NCBI GenBank assembly: GCA_019843655.1 | Contig: JACDQD010000005.1 | Coordinates: 2,197,575-2,261,574, forward strand | Direction: 5' to 3' | DNA from: Lethocerus indicus | Taxonomy: Eukaryota; Arthropoda; Insecta; Hemiptera; Belostomatidae | Length of the DNA: 64,000 bases | Part shown: one piece after another, positions 23,051 to 35,353 of the stretch | Layout: every line of letters starts with the position of its first letter | Numbering within the stretch: position 1 is the stretch's first letter | The notes under the pieces: model-generated | Seen by the model: the letters and a program-made list of their open reading frames with translations, nothing else | Told to the model about the DNA's origin: nothing | Databases searched by the model: none | Program-made: the position numbers and the translations under genes

Positions 23051-24900
23051 GCTGAAATATTTTGGTCATTTATTGTCGGCTATTTTCTATTTAAAGATGA
23101 CCGTGATGATCTAAGAGATATGCTAATACGTAAGTTACATACATTCATTATTGAGGTGCGCGGTTAAGGTGGTATGAGGGGTTTACTGCATACGTAGGAT
23201 GCAAGAGAGAGAGAGAGACTTGTCCCGCGGTAATAGAAATAAAGAAAAGAAATGTGACGCCCTAAACATGGGTCTCTGGTATAAATGCATTCATAATTCC
23301 CGATGTCCAGTTTAAATAGGTAGGACGGCGTGTTTACAATGCGGCGGTAATTGTGAGAAAAGGATGTAATTGAAGGGGTTAAACGTGACAAACTATATCC
23401 GCTTGTCTTTTGAACTAAATGAACATGACTGGATGGGAGGGATTTTTTTACATTCGTGCCAGTTTTAATTTCTCATAACTTCATTGAGACATCAGGTCCA
23501 TTGGCTATATGTCTGTAAGCAATGTCCACAATCAAAAAATTTACTATTACAACAGTAATTACTAGTTGTTAAATGTTATATAATAACGTTATGTGTAATA
23601 TATGTTAATTACTGGGACTTTTATATGATAACATTTATCACTATTTATCATTACTTTTTTAATCTTTAGTTCAACTATTTATATACAACTGTAACAATTG
23701 TTTTTGTAACAATCCGCACTGTATTGTATATGTTACAACACACTGCAAACATATTACATATTGTTATCACAACATAGCTACTGATAATGGAGGTTACGAG
23801 TAAAGCGTTAGAATGAAATAATAGGGTATATTAATAATAATAATAATAATTAGACCCAATATGGGATGTGATTTCTTGAATTGTAATGTGGGTTAGTAAA
23901 GCGAGCTGGTTCTAGGATGTTGATCTGGCGGTCCGGCCAAATACTCGCTTCTGCCAAATAGGCTTTCACAACCTTTCAACTTCCTACTTCTCGGTGATAT
24001 TGCTTTCAAATTATATATGTACTTCTGCGCTATCTCTCGCGTTGTACTACGGCGATCGGTATTCAATTGTGGACTCCATCTGGTCGTCGTCTCTTAGTGA
24101 CAAATCACCCGAACGAAATTCTAGTGTATCAGTTTTGGCACACAACTTTGTGTTAGCTCGTGACGGATTTGTACCTTTACGAAAGTAAAAACGCAAAATA
24201 TTACGATAATGTTCGTTTTGTTTCACCGTGTTTCGATTGATGTCGAACAGACACTATTAAAACAGGTCGGGTACTAAGTAGTAGAAGACACTGGAAGGTG
24301 TAAACGTGCGTAAATATCCGCAATGATTTAGTTGCCAACACATTATTCTATCGAAATAGAACTTTCTACATTATTGTATAGCTCAATTCTTTGAAATATT
24401 ATTTTTTACGTTTCAGAACCCTTTTTCACTCACTCTTCCATCCGTCTCCGAAGGAAAATCTGACGTTCCTTCTCGTTTCTTCCTACGCCCGAACCCTCGT
24501 TCGAAGCCCTCTCTGGACTCCGTCGGGCACTTTTATTGAAATTCCGATCTCGTCTTAGAACCGAAGTACCGTGGGCCCTAAGGAGGTGCTCAAAACGGGT
24601 CGTTTAGCCGGCACCGCCGCCGTACCGTATACCTTTGAGAGAGTGTACCAAGTTTATATGCACTTACGCCCCTGGGCAGAGAAACCTGGTGGCAAAGTTC
24701 AATAAAAGTGAGAGGCAGAAAAAATACTCGGGGAATGGAGGTGGCGCATCAGGGAGAGGTGGGGTGGGGGTAAGGGTCCTCTATCTCGTAATTTATAAGA
24801 GTAAAGGTTAGACCGCTTACATTAAACGGTGGCCTGACATTTAAGGCCAAAAGGATAGAATTGTTTATTGCCGGGGCGGCTCAAGATAAAAAGATTTCTT

Positions 24901-24903
<3 letters not shown>
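23051..24903. other. No gene seen; AT-rich DNA
   Basis: Contains a short (GA)n at 23205-23219 and (TAA)n at 23831-23850. No coding signal. Confidence 0.45.
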
Positions 24904-24950
<47 letters not shown>

Positions 24951-24958
24951 CATACATA
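24904..24958. repeat. (TA)n-(CATA)n microsatellite
   Basis: About 21 TA units followed by three CATA units. Confidence 0.95.
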
Positions 24959-26229
24959 GAACGAATTGGACCGGAACGCCCCTGGTTATCTGAAAGGGTG
25001 GACCGGTATTTTATGTTCGGTGATTATTTTGGAGAACGTTCACTTTTCGCTTTTCGGTCACAAAGCGGCACCGCTATCGGAGGATATTAACAAAAATAAC
25101 GCTGATAAATCTGATTTGGGCCAGTCATAAATTGTTAATCTGAATTATTACCATGTCGGAAACAAGTGGGTATTGCTCCTGGTATATTAGATAACGAGCT
25201 AATGATATTATTATCGCCTGTCTTATTTTCTGCCCAGACTTCATTGGAATCAGTTTCTTTGATTAAATAACAGTCTATATTTTTGCCGCTCGACTTCAAT
25301 GAAAACCCGCTTAATTATCACCGCAGTGTTTTAAACACTTCCTATTTGAATCTGAATACAATACCCGTTTGAATACCCCCAGGAGGACACCCGGCGAATA
25401 CAAAATTATTACCCAAAAAGCATCAATCACAAACGCACAATGCTTCCAGCCGAGTGTCGAATTATAGAACGGCGTGTGGTCTCAAATTATTGTTGAACTG
25501 ATTGTCTCACAACAAATAATGGTCCATTTTTAGATTTTGAATTAAAATATGAATGAAAATCAGAGAAGATATAAATCCTCTATATATGCACAGAAATAGA
25601 AGTGTAACTAGAGATAGTTCTAAGAGTATCCATTGGCAACAGAAGTGAGTTTGTAGAGGAGCGATAGACAAAGTTAAAACTTTAAATGCAACATTTCTTA
25701 CTGGTCATTTGACACGACGTCGAATTTATTCAGGAATGCACGCCCATTATATACCAATTGAAACGGCTGTGCTTCATTTGAAGAACATTTAGAATACCAG
25801 GAGCGTGTACCGCTCATTAACAGGATTCCTCGGAAAACCCTCTCGTCTAAAGCCATTAGGACTCATTCGCTCAATGGGCAATGGTTCACAGTCATAATGT
25901 CCAGAAGAGGGCTCACGCTTCTGCCATTCCTCACGCGAATTCCGGGCACACAGTCATACGTGTAAACTCGTGCCAATAACTCGTGTTAGAACTCCAAATT
26001 ATGTATTTTCTGCCGAAGAAAGCGCGAATGGAATCGTGCAGTTCTTATAGCGCCAGCCCGTATAAGCAAGTCCGAAGTCACATATCCCTTGATATTTAAA
26101 AACATATTACATATCAAAAAAATTTACATGGGCTACGAACTGCTGCAACGGTTCCAGTGATCCAGTGACCTCGAACACTGCCATCAGATAATTCCTTAAT
26201 TAGAGTACGCCCCCAATCAGAAAGCACTA
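24959..26229. other. No gene seen
   Basis: AT-rich, no recognisable domain or repeat. Confidence 0.45.
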
Positions 26230-26430
26230 CTACATTTCAAAGGACCCCACATTAACGTCATTTGCGCGTTTTGTAAACTGTAAACGTACGAATAAAAGCT
26301 TACAGATGTATTCATTTTAATTACTTAATCAAATATTTACTAGTTTTTTAGTCGAGTTCAATTTCAAGAATTACCAATAGAACAGAAGACAGCTTCATTT
26401 CAAAAGACCCCATTGATGTCATTTCCGTCG
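26230..26430 (+). repeat. Degenerate tandem units of repeat R2
   Basis: Bases 26230-26268 (ACATTTCAAAGGACCCC-ACATTAACGTCATTTGCG) recur at 26392-26430 (TTCATTTCAAAAGACCCC-ATTGATGTCATTTCCG). Between them, 26311-26376 resembles 28570-28618 and 28878-28910. Origin unknown. Confidence 0.45.
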
Positions 26431-28194
26431 TATATATAAGGTACATTTTTGAAAACTCTACGGGTTTTATTGAATTGTCGACTGGTCATATTACATGTGA
26501 TTACACTTGTAGTCAGTTCATCTTTAAAATACATAACTAAATAAATAAAAATCAGTATATCCTGAGATAATATATATACAATTGATTTCCATTCTGGTCG
26601 GCATTTGCGAGAGTTCTGCTCTCAATACTGGCTGCTGTCACCAGCTCTTCAACCTCTCGTCCAGAACTGAATCATTGGCCCATTCCCGCCGTCACCTTCC
26701 TCTCTCGAATCTCGTAGAGGCGGAGGAATGCAAAAAAATAAAACAGTATATACAGAAATGGCGTAGAAACTAGTTAAGGCCGAAATGAAATATTTGGGTA
26801 ATGCACCGGTCTAAGTTTTGAGGCTATTTTATTGTTGGTAGCTTTTACAATGTGGGTGGGAGGACACTGGAGTGTAACTAATTCTGGCCCCCGCCGTCCA
26901 GCTTGGAAACAATAAAATGTAACATAATATCTGGGCAGAAGGGAGACACTCCAGAGCTAGGTCACGCTCCAAGATAATGGAGTCTGACTTTCCATCCCGA
27001 CAGGACGATGATATCCGTCCTATTTTACAGCCGATGTCTTCTAGTTTTCTCCTTTTTTTCTTCTCCGGGTGATTTACGCTGTAAAAAAATTGTAATTGAG
27101 CCGTATTGGCTCCTCTATAAAGGAGTGGGGAGGGGCGGCGGCCTGTACCAACTTTCTGCTATAATTTCATCTGTCCCTATTTCATTTCTTGGTTGCACCG
27201 ATTCACTTTCTACTTAATAATTTTCTGCTAAAACCTGGACGGGCCGGAGCGACCGGTTCCGTTACCGTAGAAATCATTTCGGCTTTCGCCGTTTTCAAAT
27301 TACAAAGACAATTACGTTCACAGTACAGTGAAATGAGCGAAGCGATTGAGAGAGAATATTTTTTTTACATGACGCGAACAAAATTAAGAAGAAACTTTTG
27401 GATTCCTTCAGGTAAGATAGGATAAAAAGGACAGCTATCGTATAACATTGAATTGGATAACTCACCTAATTAAAGTCTCAAATAACGATAGGAGGAATTG
27501 TTTAATTGAACATACTTAATAAAAGAACAATCGGTTAAATTAATAACTGAGTTAGAGTTTATTTTCAGTAAATAGCTGTAGAAAATGTCTACATTTAAAA
27601 TATAATAGTTCTAGAACTGTTGGGCTATACTGTGATCGGTAACCTAGAGGTTTGAATGCGGCACGTCTGTGACATACAGAATGCTACTGTCAACCGCTAG
27701 AGGCCGAAAACCCCTGGCCAAGGAGGAGAAAATTACATGATTGGAGGTTGATTAGTTTTGAGATTGTATGTCAGGAACAATCGTGGGACCTCTCCTTCTT
27801 AAATTGGGACGTCTTACTTTAAAAATTGCCCTTTCTAAATGGGCGGGGGGTGGGAGGTGGGTGAAAACATTACAGTTTATCCTAAAAACCGTATCAAGAT
27901 CGGTCCATTTCGAAAGGCAAAAGGCTATGTATCGTATGATGTTTCAAGCAGAAATGACACGACTTGGAGCAGTATTGCGAAACATCCGTTCGCGACTGGT
28001 CACTCTCTTTCTCTCTCGTCGTCCGTGACACCGAGCCCAGGCAATAAAAGGGTTTTTTAAACGCCATAAAACGAGGCCTACGACAGGACGAGAGCGAGCA
28101 ATACCGTTTGAAATTGTTGTACATCAATTATGTCCGTTTATGGGCCCCAGGGGCGGGCGTGGGTCGGTCCCCCCCCCCACGGTGGGCGTACAGA
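26431..28194. other. No gene seen
   Basis: Frames at 27189-27425 and 27768-28028 have no recognisable domain. A weak AG|GTAAGA at 27411/27412 follows a modest pyrimidine tract. Confidence 0.4.
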
Positions 28195-28400
28195 AGACAG
28201 AGCCCACCGTCGGTTTTAATATTTAGCTCCGGCGGTTAACATCTCGCCTGAATTATCGCCGTTTAGTTGGCGGCCGGGCCGCGGGGGGAAATTGAGCGAA
28301 TCTAATTGAAGTCATAAATCAATTAGAGGCGTTTAATTACTTTCCCCTCTCGTCGTTTTCCTTCTCGGCATAAACTCCAGTCCTATTCCTATTCCGCGGG
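28195..28400. promoter_or_regulatory. Candidate conserved regulatory element (speculative)
   Basis: GC-rich core (GGCGGCCGGGCCGCGG) beside clustered homeodomain-like words: GAATTATCG, TCTAATTGAAG, GTCATAAATCAATTAG and GTTTAATTAC. Inferred from word clustering and composition only. Confidence 0.25.
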
Positions 28401-28509
28401 GGATCGCAAAACTAACCATTTTCTACGGCCAAACGCATACATGTACATTAGTGCCACTAATAAGTACTAATTATAGAACCTCTAGAGGGGGTCTCAGTCC
28501 GCAATTCAT

Positions 28510-28910
28510 TAATCATCTTTAAAGTTTAACATCATTATCTGAAGATGCTATGGGGTGGTGTCTCACTATTTATTTTAATTATTTAATCATATATTTAATA
28601 GTTCTTCAAACGGGTTCATTGTCATTTACAAATTTTTGATTAAAACCTTGTAGCCAGCACAAATTCAGTTCGAATGCGGTTTTATTTCACTGGGAGAAAC
28701 ATCGTTCAATTCGCATTTCTAAAAGTGAATTCATTTGAAAACAAATTCGATGTTCAGACACAGGTGATAAACGATAACTAAGGTTGTTCTGATAGAAAAG
28801 GAGTTAAGTCAGTTCGTTATTCATTAATCATATTTATGATGTATCATCTTTACCCGGAGATGGTATTATGGGATGGTTCTTTAGTCAGGTTTAATTTCAA
28901 GAATTGCCTC
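28510..28910 (+). repeat. Repeat R2, two degenerate units
   Basis: ATTCATTAATCAT--TTATGAT/TTTAACAT-ATCTTTACC/TATCTG-AGATG--AT-GG-TGGT recurs at 28510-28560 and 28818-28878. The following TTTAATTATTTAATCATATATTTAATAGTT at 28573 matches 26318-26350. Copies are strongly diverged. Confidence 0.45.
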
Positions 28911-31654
28911 CGTAAATCTCCTCCGGATTTCCAAGTCGAGGAATGACAGGATTAGACAATTAGAAAGAACGCGTAGCCTGGAAGGAATCCATTAAGTACG
29001 AAATTGGCTGACATTAACAAATAATAATCGAAATTACATTATTCAGTAATTTGAAGAGCATGCTACGGTACCATTCTTCATTTCGCTAATGAAAGTGAAA
29101 GTGAAAATTTTCTTGGAAATTTACAGATTTTCCAAACAGTTCAGTCCTCTCTGTATGTTTCTTAGTTACAGAATTGATGCCTTAGTAAATGTTTTTAAAA
29201 TTGATTGAATGCGATGCCACGATATAAGAAAACCGTATAGAGTCACAGGATCGGAGTAGGCGCTGAGTGGGATAATGCAGTATATACTGCATACGTTTCT
29301 TAATATCTAATTGTTTTTATTCTTTATTTTCCCTCTTCTCAGGATTTGTCATCGTAAAATAACTTCAATGGCGGGTACTTTTCAAATAAGTTTCCCCGCG
29401 GACGTGAGAAAACTTCCCAGGCGAGACCGGCGTTCCGCGGGACTTATTACTTCCCGGTTGTAAGCGGTGTTATCGGCGTATTTTTGTTTTTGAAAGAAAA
29501 AAAATCAACGTAGATTGACAAAACTTTCCTACAGACAAATAACAAAGTTTCAGTAAAAGTCTGCGGCGTGTTTCGAGCGAAACTTCCCAACTTCCTCCGA
29601 TATAAGTCCCGACTTTCTTTTTCGGCGAACATTTTTTGAATAAAAAACTCCCGAAAAGGGAATAAAAAAACAAAAAAAAGTCTCGCGCAGGATTGTATGC
29701 TAATTTTCTGTATCTGGAGCGTCGGCGGCGGCCTCCACTTAACCGGTTATTGTCTCCTCCTGTTATTTTGTGAACTCGTAGACGATTTCAACCTAGTTTA
29801 CTTTCTTATTATTGGAGGAAAAAACCCGTTCTGAACGATTATGAAAGTTACTCAGTTGAAGATGACTCTTTGCTAGCCTTACTTTCACCGTATGTTGAAA
29901 ACTGACCCGTTCAGTGTACCAGTATTATTCATAGCTGATTAAATGTGCGATATATAATTAACTATAGCAATTTATAAGGATGAAATCATTTTTTCTGATT
30001 TATACTACAACTTCAATTTGGCGAATGTTCAATCTTTCTCCATCGATGTTTTTATTAGGTCTAGTAATTCGTATTTAATTTAAGGAGTTTCACTGGAGAT
30101 CGATACTTTCCTATTATGGCGCCGGCAAGTGAATCTTAGCCCCCCTCCACCCCTATCCCCATACTCATTTCATATCTAGTAGAGTTAGCTAAATTGCTAC
30201 TAAATTATGTCGTCGTCCCGATTTATGGCGGTAATAATATTCGTGAAATTACTTATGTTCAAGGTTATAAAGGGTATGTGTTCAGTACGGAGATGAAGTG
30301 TGCTGCTAACCGGGATTTTAAGTACACTAGGCTCCAGTTAATAAATAGAAGACAAACATTTATATCTTTATGTTTAATACATAAATGATTTATGGAGGAG
30401 AATGTAATACCACTAAAGAAGAAGGAAACACATTTATAATTTAATCAATGCCTCTAAATAAAGCTCGTTAAATTCGATCTAGAATAATAAATAATATTAT
30501 CGTTATATTTAGTTTTATACGAAAAATGAATCTATTTTATTACTGACCGCCGTTATTACTAAAAGCGGTATATAAATTAAACATATATACATCCTAATCT
30601 TCATCTAATTTATACATTTTATGGAACAAACAGATAATTAATAAAAAAATCAAACGCTAGAAAAGGATCTAAACTTAGGATATAATTCATAAATATTGTT
30701 TTTTTTACTGTAAACCATAACTCATTTCACTAATGTAGAGCCCTCGTAGACTTTCCTTCAAGATAATAAATTTGTATCTGACAATTTTCTGGTCATAAAT
30801 TTCGATTACAAACTATGTAGCGGGATGTTAAGTTCTCAAAAAGTAATTATGCCTGGTGTCTAGGTGGAAGGCAAAGTTTTAACTTTTTAGGCTTACTTTT
30901 AATTTTGCCTTCTTCTTATGTACGGGGAATTGGGGACGTGGGTCTCTCTTGCCGTGTTATGGAACGCCGCGGCTAATGGAAGCTGAATAATTGATGAGAT
31001 TTTTATGACACCCTTGAGCCGCAGCCAAATATTGTTAGGCCTATCTGTGTCAGGGTAATACACCGAGCGTTCGCCTTACGTAGGCATGACGCGTTTTGTT
31101 CACTCTTTGTTGTTCCATTGCCTGATTGGTTCTATTATATTCAGTACCACCGGTAAGTAGTAATGGCGAGCTTTGTTAAACAATCGTAGACCTCTTTTTC
31201 GTTTTATTGGACTTTTTTCATACTAGTAGAAACTTTCGTGGGTATTCCGAAGAAATTAAGGTAATACACATTTAGATTCTGTAGATAGTAAGAAACAATT
31301 CTGCGATTAGAATACTCCATAACTATTAAGCAATTTCAATATAGAACATGTTAACATCCCTGAACACTGCACTGAAATATGTAATTGATGAATTTATATA
31401 AACATCAATGTTGAAAAACGTATTTTCAAAATTTATCCTCCTACTCATAGATGCCAAACGAGTTTCAAGCCCACGATGAGAATCACATGACGTGCATGAA
31501 GAATCACAGGCGTCAACCAAAGCGCTCGACAACATGAATATTAATAAATATCTTTTCATTATTTTACTATTTAGTTCCATTCACGAATTATAAACATTTC
31601 TATCAACCGTATGTTTATTTATACGTCACCAACTTGTGGGCGTATCAATGGTTC

Positions 31655-31657
<3 letters not shown>
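28911..31657. other. No gene seen; possible cryptic exon at 29343-29403
   Basis: AT-rich DNA with CpG patches near 29390-29460. No domain-bearing frame. See the findings for a strong 3' splice-like site at 29341/29342. Confidence 0.4.

Positions 31658-31687
<30 letters not shown>
31658..31687. repeat. (TA)n microsatellite
   Basis: Fifteen AT units, 45 bases upstream of the ratchet-site pyrimidine tract. Confidence 0.95.
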
Positions 31688-31690
<3 letters not shown>

Positions 31691-31730
31691 TTATTAATCC
31701 ATGCCTGCATTATGAAAAATGTTAATCGAA

Positions 31731-31756
31731 TATTTTCCTTTTTTTTCCAGGTAAGT
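31731..31756 (+). promoter_or_regulatory. Candidate recursive splice site (ratchet point) 1
   Basis: Sixteen consecutive pyrimidines (31733-31748) end in CAG at 31748-31750, directly followed by GTAAGT at 31751-31756. A 3' splice site abutting a consensus 5' splice site is the defining layout of zero-nucleotide recursive splice sites, known from long Drosophila introns. Possible branch-point A's lie in TTAATC upstream (31722-31727). It implies a plus-strand host transcript. Sequence-only call; the matching neighbour at 48504 strengthens it. Confidence 0.6.
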
Positions 31757-31794
31757 TTAAGAACGGCTGTAATTTGGACAAATATCTCAGATGC
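31751..31794 (+). other. Possible 44-nt recursive-splicing exon
   Basis: A second strong 5' splice site, ATGC|GTAAGT, begins at 31795. If both sites are used, the first regenerates an intron end (removing the segment) and the second would include a 44-nt cryptic exon. 44 is not a multiple of three, so inclusion would shift a reading frame. Two frames are open across it and one has TAA at its start. Confidence 0.4.
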
Positions 31795-31800
31795 GTAAGT

Positions 31801-32675
31801 TACAAAACTCATCTGAAATTAGGTAAATTAACATATATAATGGTAATTCAATATTAGTTCCGCTCCAGAGACGAAGCCACCGGCGTCCGAGAATCACCCA
31901 CCGCACTACCGGTTAAGAGGTCAGACGCGATTATTCAAAATAAATCCCAGTCATCGTCCGCCAATATGTTTTGCGCAACTTTCTAAAGCTTTGGGACGTC
32001 CTGTGGTAGCGGATTAAATGGAATTATTTACGGTCACGGTATAAGCCTCAAGACGGAATATAATGATGATGGGTAAATTATCAATAGTTGTAAAACTATT
32101 GGGAGGACTTGGGGCTCACAGTAATTCTGTCGGATGTACCAATTCGGAATAAGTTACAATCTGTAAAAGTACCGTAAAAAATTAAATTGTGTTATCTAAA
32201 TTGCAAGATGTAAAAGCTAATGGGCGCAATGGTATTAACTGTGGAGCTCCTAGAGAGCGCTACTTATTGCAACAAAAGTTGTCCTTTGTTTGGCTTAATG
32301 CAAGGAAGCTTGATTCTTTGTATAAACTAGGATTATAGCTGTCGGAAATTTTAAAAGCTTCTTATGTTTTTAAGAGGTTAATTTAGAATGCAGGCTTTTT
32401 CAGAATGCTTTCCTTGGGTTTTCCTTTTTCTTAAATAGAAGGTTAGGTCAGTTTACACTTTCTTTTTGTTTAGTATATTTTTTTTCAGTATTTGTTTTTT
32501 TCGCGCAATTGTGCCAATTGCCGTTAAAAGTAAGTTTTAGATCGCCGTTTTTGTTTGTTTAAATACCTATATCCTTTAATAATTCAAGAATTATGCCTTG
32601 CCTTATCTCTCTTTTTAAACATTTTTCAGTATTAATCATAATAAACTCCGTCATTTATTAAGTTTGATTAGTACA

Positions 32676-32678
<3 letters not shown>
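31801..32678. other. No gene seen
   Basis: AT- and T-rich DNA downstream of the ratchet site. Confidence 0.45.

Positions 32679-32731
<53 letters not shown>
32679..32731. repeat. (TA)n microsatellite
   Basis: About 26 TA units immediately upstream of a hammerhead palindrome, the second such pairing after 17306. Confidence 0.95.
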
Positions 32732-32733
<2 letters not shown>

Positions 32734-32742
32734 AGGATCACC

Positions 32743-32952
32743 GTAGACTTCGTGTGTTATTGTCTCCTCTCGCTCTCTGTCTTCATTTTCACTGCACTGT
32801 CACTTGTACTGTGGTGACTAACGTCGTTACTGAAGATGGCTAACAGCCGAAACCGGTGGTCTAGCAAAAGACCAAACCAGCGAGAGGAGACAGAAACACA
32901 CGAAATGTACGGTATTCCAAACCCTCGCAGACCACAGAACAGGTATTCTAAA
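32743..32952 (+). mobile_element. Hammerhead repeat with truncated left arm
   Basis: Begins with a shortened inverted arm (GTAGACTTCGTGTGTTATTG, TCTCCTCTCGCT), then CACTGCACTGTCACTTGTACTGTGGTGACTAA, a complete ribozyme core (32826-32865), the tail ACCAAACCAGCGAGAGGAGACAG, and the terminal block through CAGACCACAGAACAGGTATTC. It is the most complete forward copy in the window and is closely similar to 17409-17523. Confidence 0.65.
32826..32865 (+). ncRNA. Hammerhead ribozyme with possible monomeric stem III
   Basis: GTTA / TAGC (32826-32829 with 32862-32865) form stem I with one G-U pair. CTGAAGA (32830-32836) and GAA (32849-32851) are the catalytic core. GGC-TAACA-GCC forms stem II, with one extra T before it. 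Unlike its relatives, stem III reads ACC-GGT-GGT, so A32852-C32854 can pair with G32858-T32860 around a three-base loop, followed by the cleavable C at 32861. Cleavage would fall after 32861. Short stems make activity uncertain. Confidence 0.6.
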
Positions 32953-35350
32953 GGATATCAAGGATCCATTAACTGTACAAATCAAAGGGTTGTTGTATTT
33001 CAGTTCTAACTGTCTTCGAAAAGACAAAAGAACGGCATATCCCCCCCTCGTTTATATTTATGTCGACCAATAGCATAGAACGAAGTTGATAACGAGCTCC
33101 TCCGTTCAGTCATCTCAAGGTTTCCCGCAGATCGGCGCAGTTCAGGAAATGCCTCCCGACGCCCCCCTCTTCCCCGTTCTCGGGGATGTCGGATATGAGT
33201 ATGGCGTACTGTAGTGAGTCAGCCGCTAAATATACTGCTGGTATTTAACCCAGTGACACGGAGGCGCTAGCATAAAGGGAGGTTGAGGGGGGGGCCTTTA
33301 AGTGGCAGCCCCTTACAGAGAAGAAATCCGCCATCCCGATTTAGACGCTCTATCGAACCGTTAGTCCTCCACCCCTCACCTCCTCATACCCACCGTGCCG
33401 CCTTTGTCGCATCCTGGCAAGTCTGCGTAATTATACGACAGTTCTAGACAATTATGTAATTTTCTTCGCCGCCTGATTGTATCCGCGTAGTTGTTGGAGA
33501 ATATTCGGGCGCAATTTGAGCCCCGGGGGAGGGAGGTAATTAATTACCTTAAGGATTTGTCACGACTGAAGAGGATCACGGAAGAGAACGTGTCCTAATA
33601 TTCGAGAGGATTGACGCTGCTTGAAGGAATGTGAAGGCGGTTTGAATTTGTCCCGTTTTGAAAAATGCCAATTCTCCAACGAAAGGGACTAATAAATGTG
33701 TGATTACAAATGAAAATCGCTTGCAATAAACATTTAATTGAAGCTGTGCAGAGGGCCGACCTCTGCGAGGTACCCTCCGCCGTCGGTAGACTAAGATATA
33801 CAAATTACAACGTACGGACTAACGCTTCATTACGGAAGTGTAGGCTCTCTTAATGATGCAGTTTTAATTATCTAGTTCAGCTTAACGGTAAACTGAATTA
33901 ACAGCTAAACTAACGGCGGCGTAAATATTTTACGAGCATTGGAATTGGTTCCTGGATGCTGCATAATACGAGATGTAGTAAACTTCAACTGTTTTGTTCC
34001 AACACTTTTCCTCCCTTCAAGAGTTCCCTGACTGAAAATTCATGGCACACTGTCACTAGTTATAATTAAAAAAGTTTAGTTGTGACTATAAATAAATGAA
34101 AAAAACGACAGAATGGATGCAATTTGAAAGATGTTTATTTCAATGGCCCACATTTGAGGGGCCTTATAATTATAGAATGGAATTTTTGGAATTTGTTTTT
34201 CGGACGAGATTAACATTCAATTGAGTTAATTGACCGATGAACATGCTTTACTTTCACCTCGTTAATGAACAATCCGTTCGGCCCTCGTTTATAATGATTA
34301 AATCCAAAAGTGAAACCTGCAGCAGTGGGGGACAGCGCTATTTATGAATACCAAATATGTCTATGTTTGATTTCGGTCGAAGTTATTCCTAACGAGGGCA
34401 CGAAATGTGCCGGCCAATGCTGCAGTCTCATGACCGGCTTTGCCGGTCATTACAGCGTCAGGTATAGGAAATTACACCGGAGAAAGGCCGTACGATTGAA
34501 ACATTTGATAAATGGGATCCATGCGTAGATATTTTACTTTGGTCAGACTTACTGTTCAAATATTATTTTTCATTTTTAAACGTTCTAAATTTTGTATTCT
34601 TAGGAAACAGTATTCTGTTCATGGATAACATACCATAAAAAGAAAGAGATTGAGGTACAAACAAAAAATTCGAATAGAAGATGGCAACGAATAACTGGTT
34701 AAAACTGTTAGAGCGGGTGAAGCGTTTTAGGTTCTTATTTGCATGGTTTCTCTCATACTTCTTCATTAAATGGATGGAGGAGTACTATCAACGTAATAGA
34801 TAAATATACCAATCGATACATAATTTAGAATACCGTTCCTCCTATTAGGACGAAACAGAAGATGAAGTACCTGGGCCATTTTCTACTTAAGATTGACAGA
34901 CGCAATTGACTTAATGTATCCACCACTATACACGCGATACTGTTTATTTTACCAACTATCATATAAAGCAAATCGTGATATTAAAAAATGGAAAAAATAT
35001 ATTCATATCAACATGATTGGCATATATAATAATGAAAGGCAGTCGGACATGTTATCAACGATGTTGTGATCTTCAATGATATTTCGCTACTCGTGAAAAT
35101 ACCACTTTGGTAGTATCAAGTATCAGACATTGACGATGAGACCGAAAAATCGAACTCAAATTGTTCTCATCTCAATAATGTAATAGCCGAACCTCCTGAA
35201 AGGGTTGTACCATTCATAAAGTGTGAAATCAAATTTTTATGATTCTGGAAATATTTAGGGTGGAAATTAAGTTTGTTGAGTTGTTGTGTTGAGTGTGATT
35301 TATCAGTTTATCACAGCGGGAATATTTTTCTTAAAATTCCTCTAAACTAG
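32953..35350. other. No gene seen; GC-rich patches
   Basis: Holds GC-rich stretches at 33130-33420, the palindrome AGGTAATTAATTACCT at 33534-33549, and a perfect 9-bp hairpin at 34430-34450 (ATGACCGGC, TTT, GCCGGTCAT). No coding signal. Confidence 0.4.
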
Positions 35351-35353
35351 ACA

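Noticed and set aside
27395..27420. CTTTTGGATTCCTTCAG|GTAAGA as a ratchet site or exon end
   Set aside because: The pyrimidine tract is short and interrupted; much weaker than the two called sites.
34768..34800. GGAGGAGTACTATCAACG as a fifth R1 copy
   Set aside because: Only about 15 bases resemble R1 and no other block follows.
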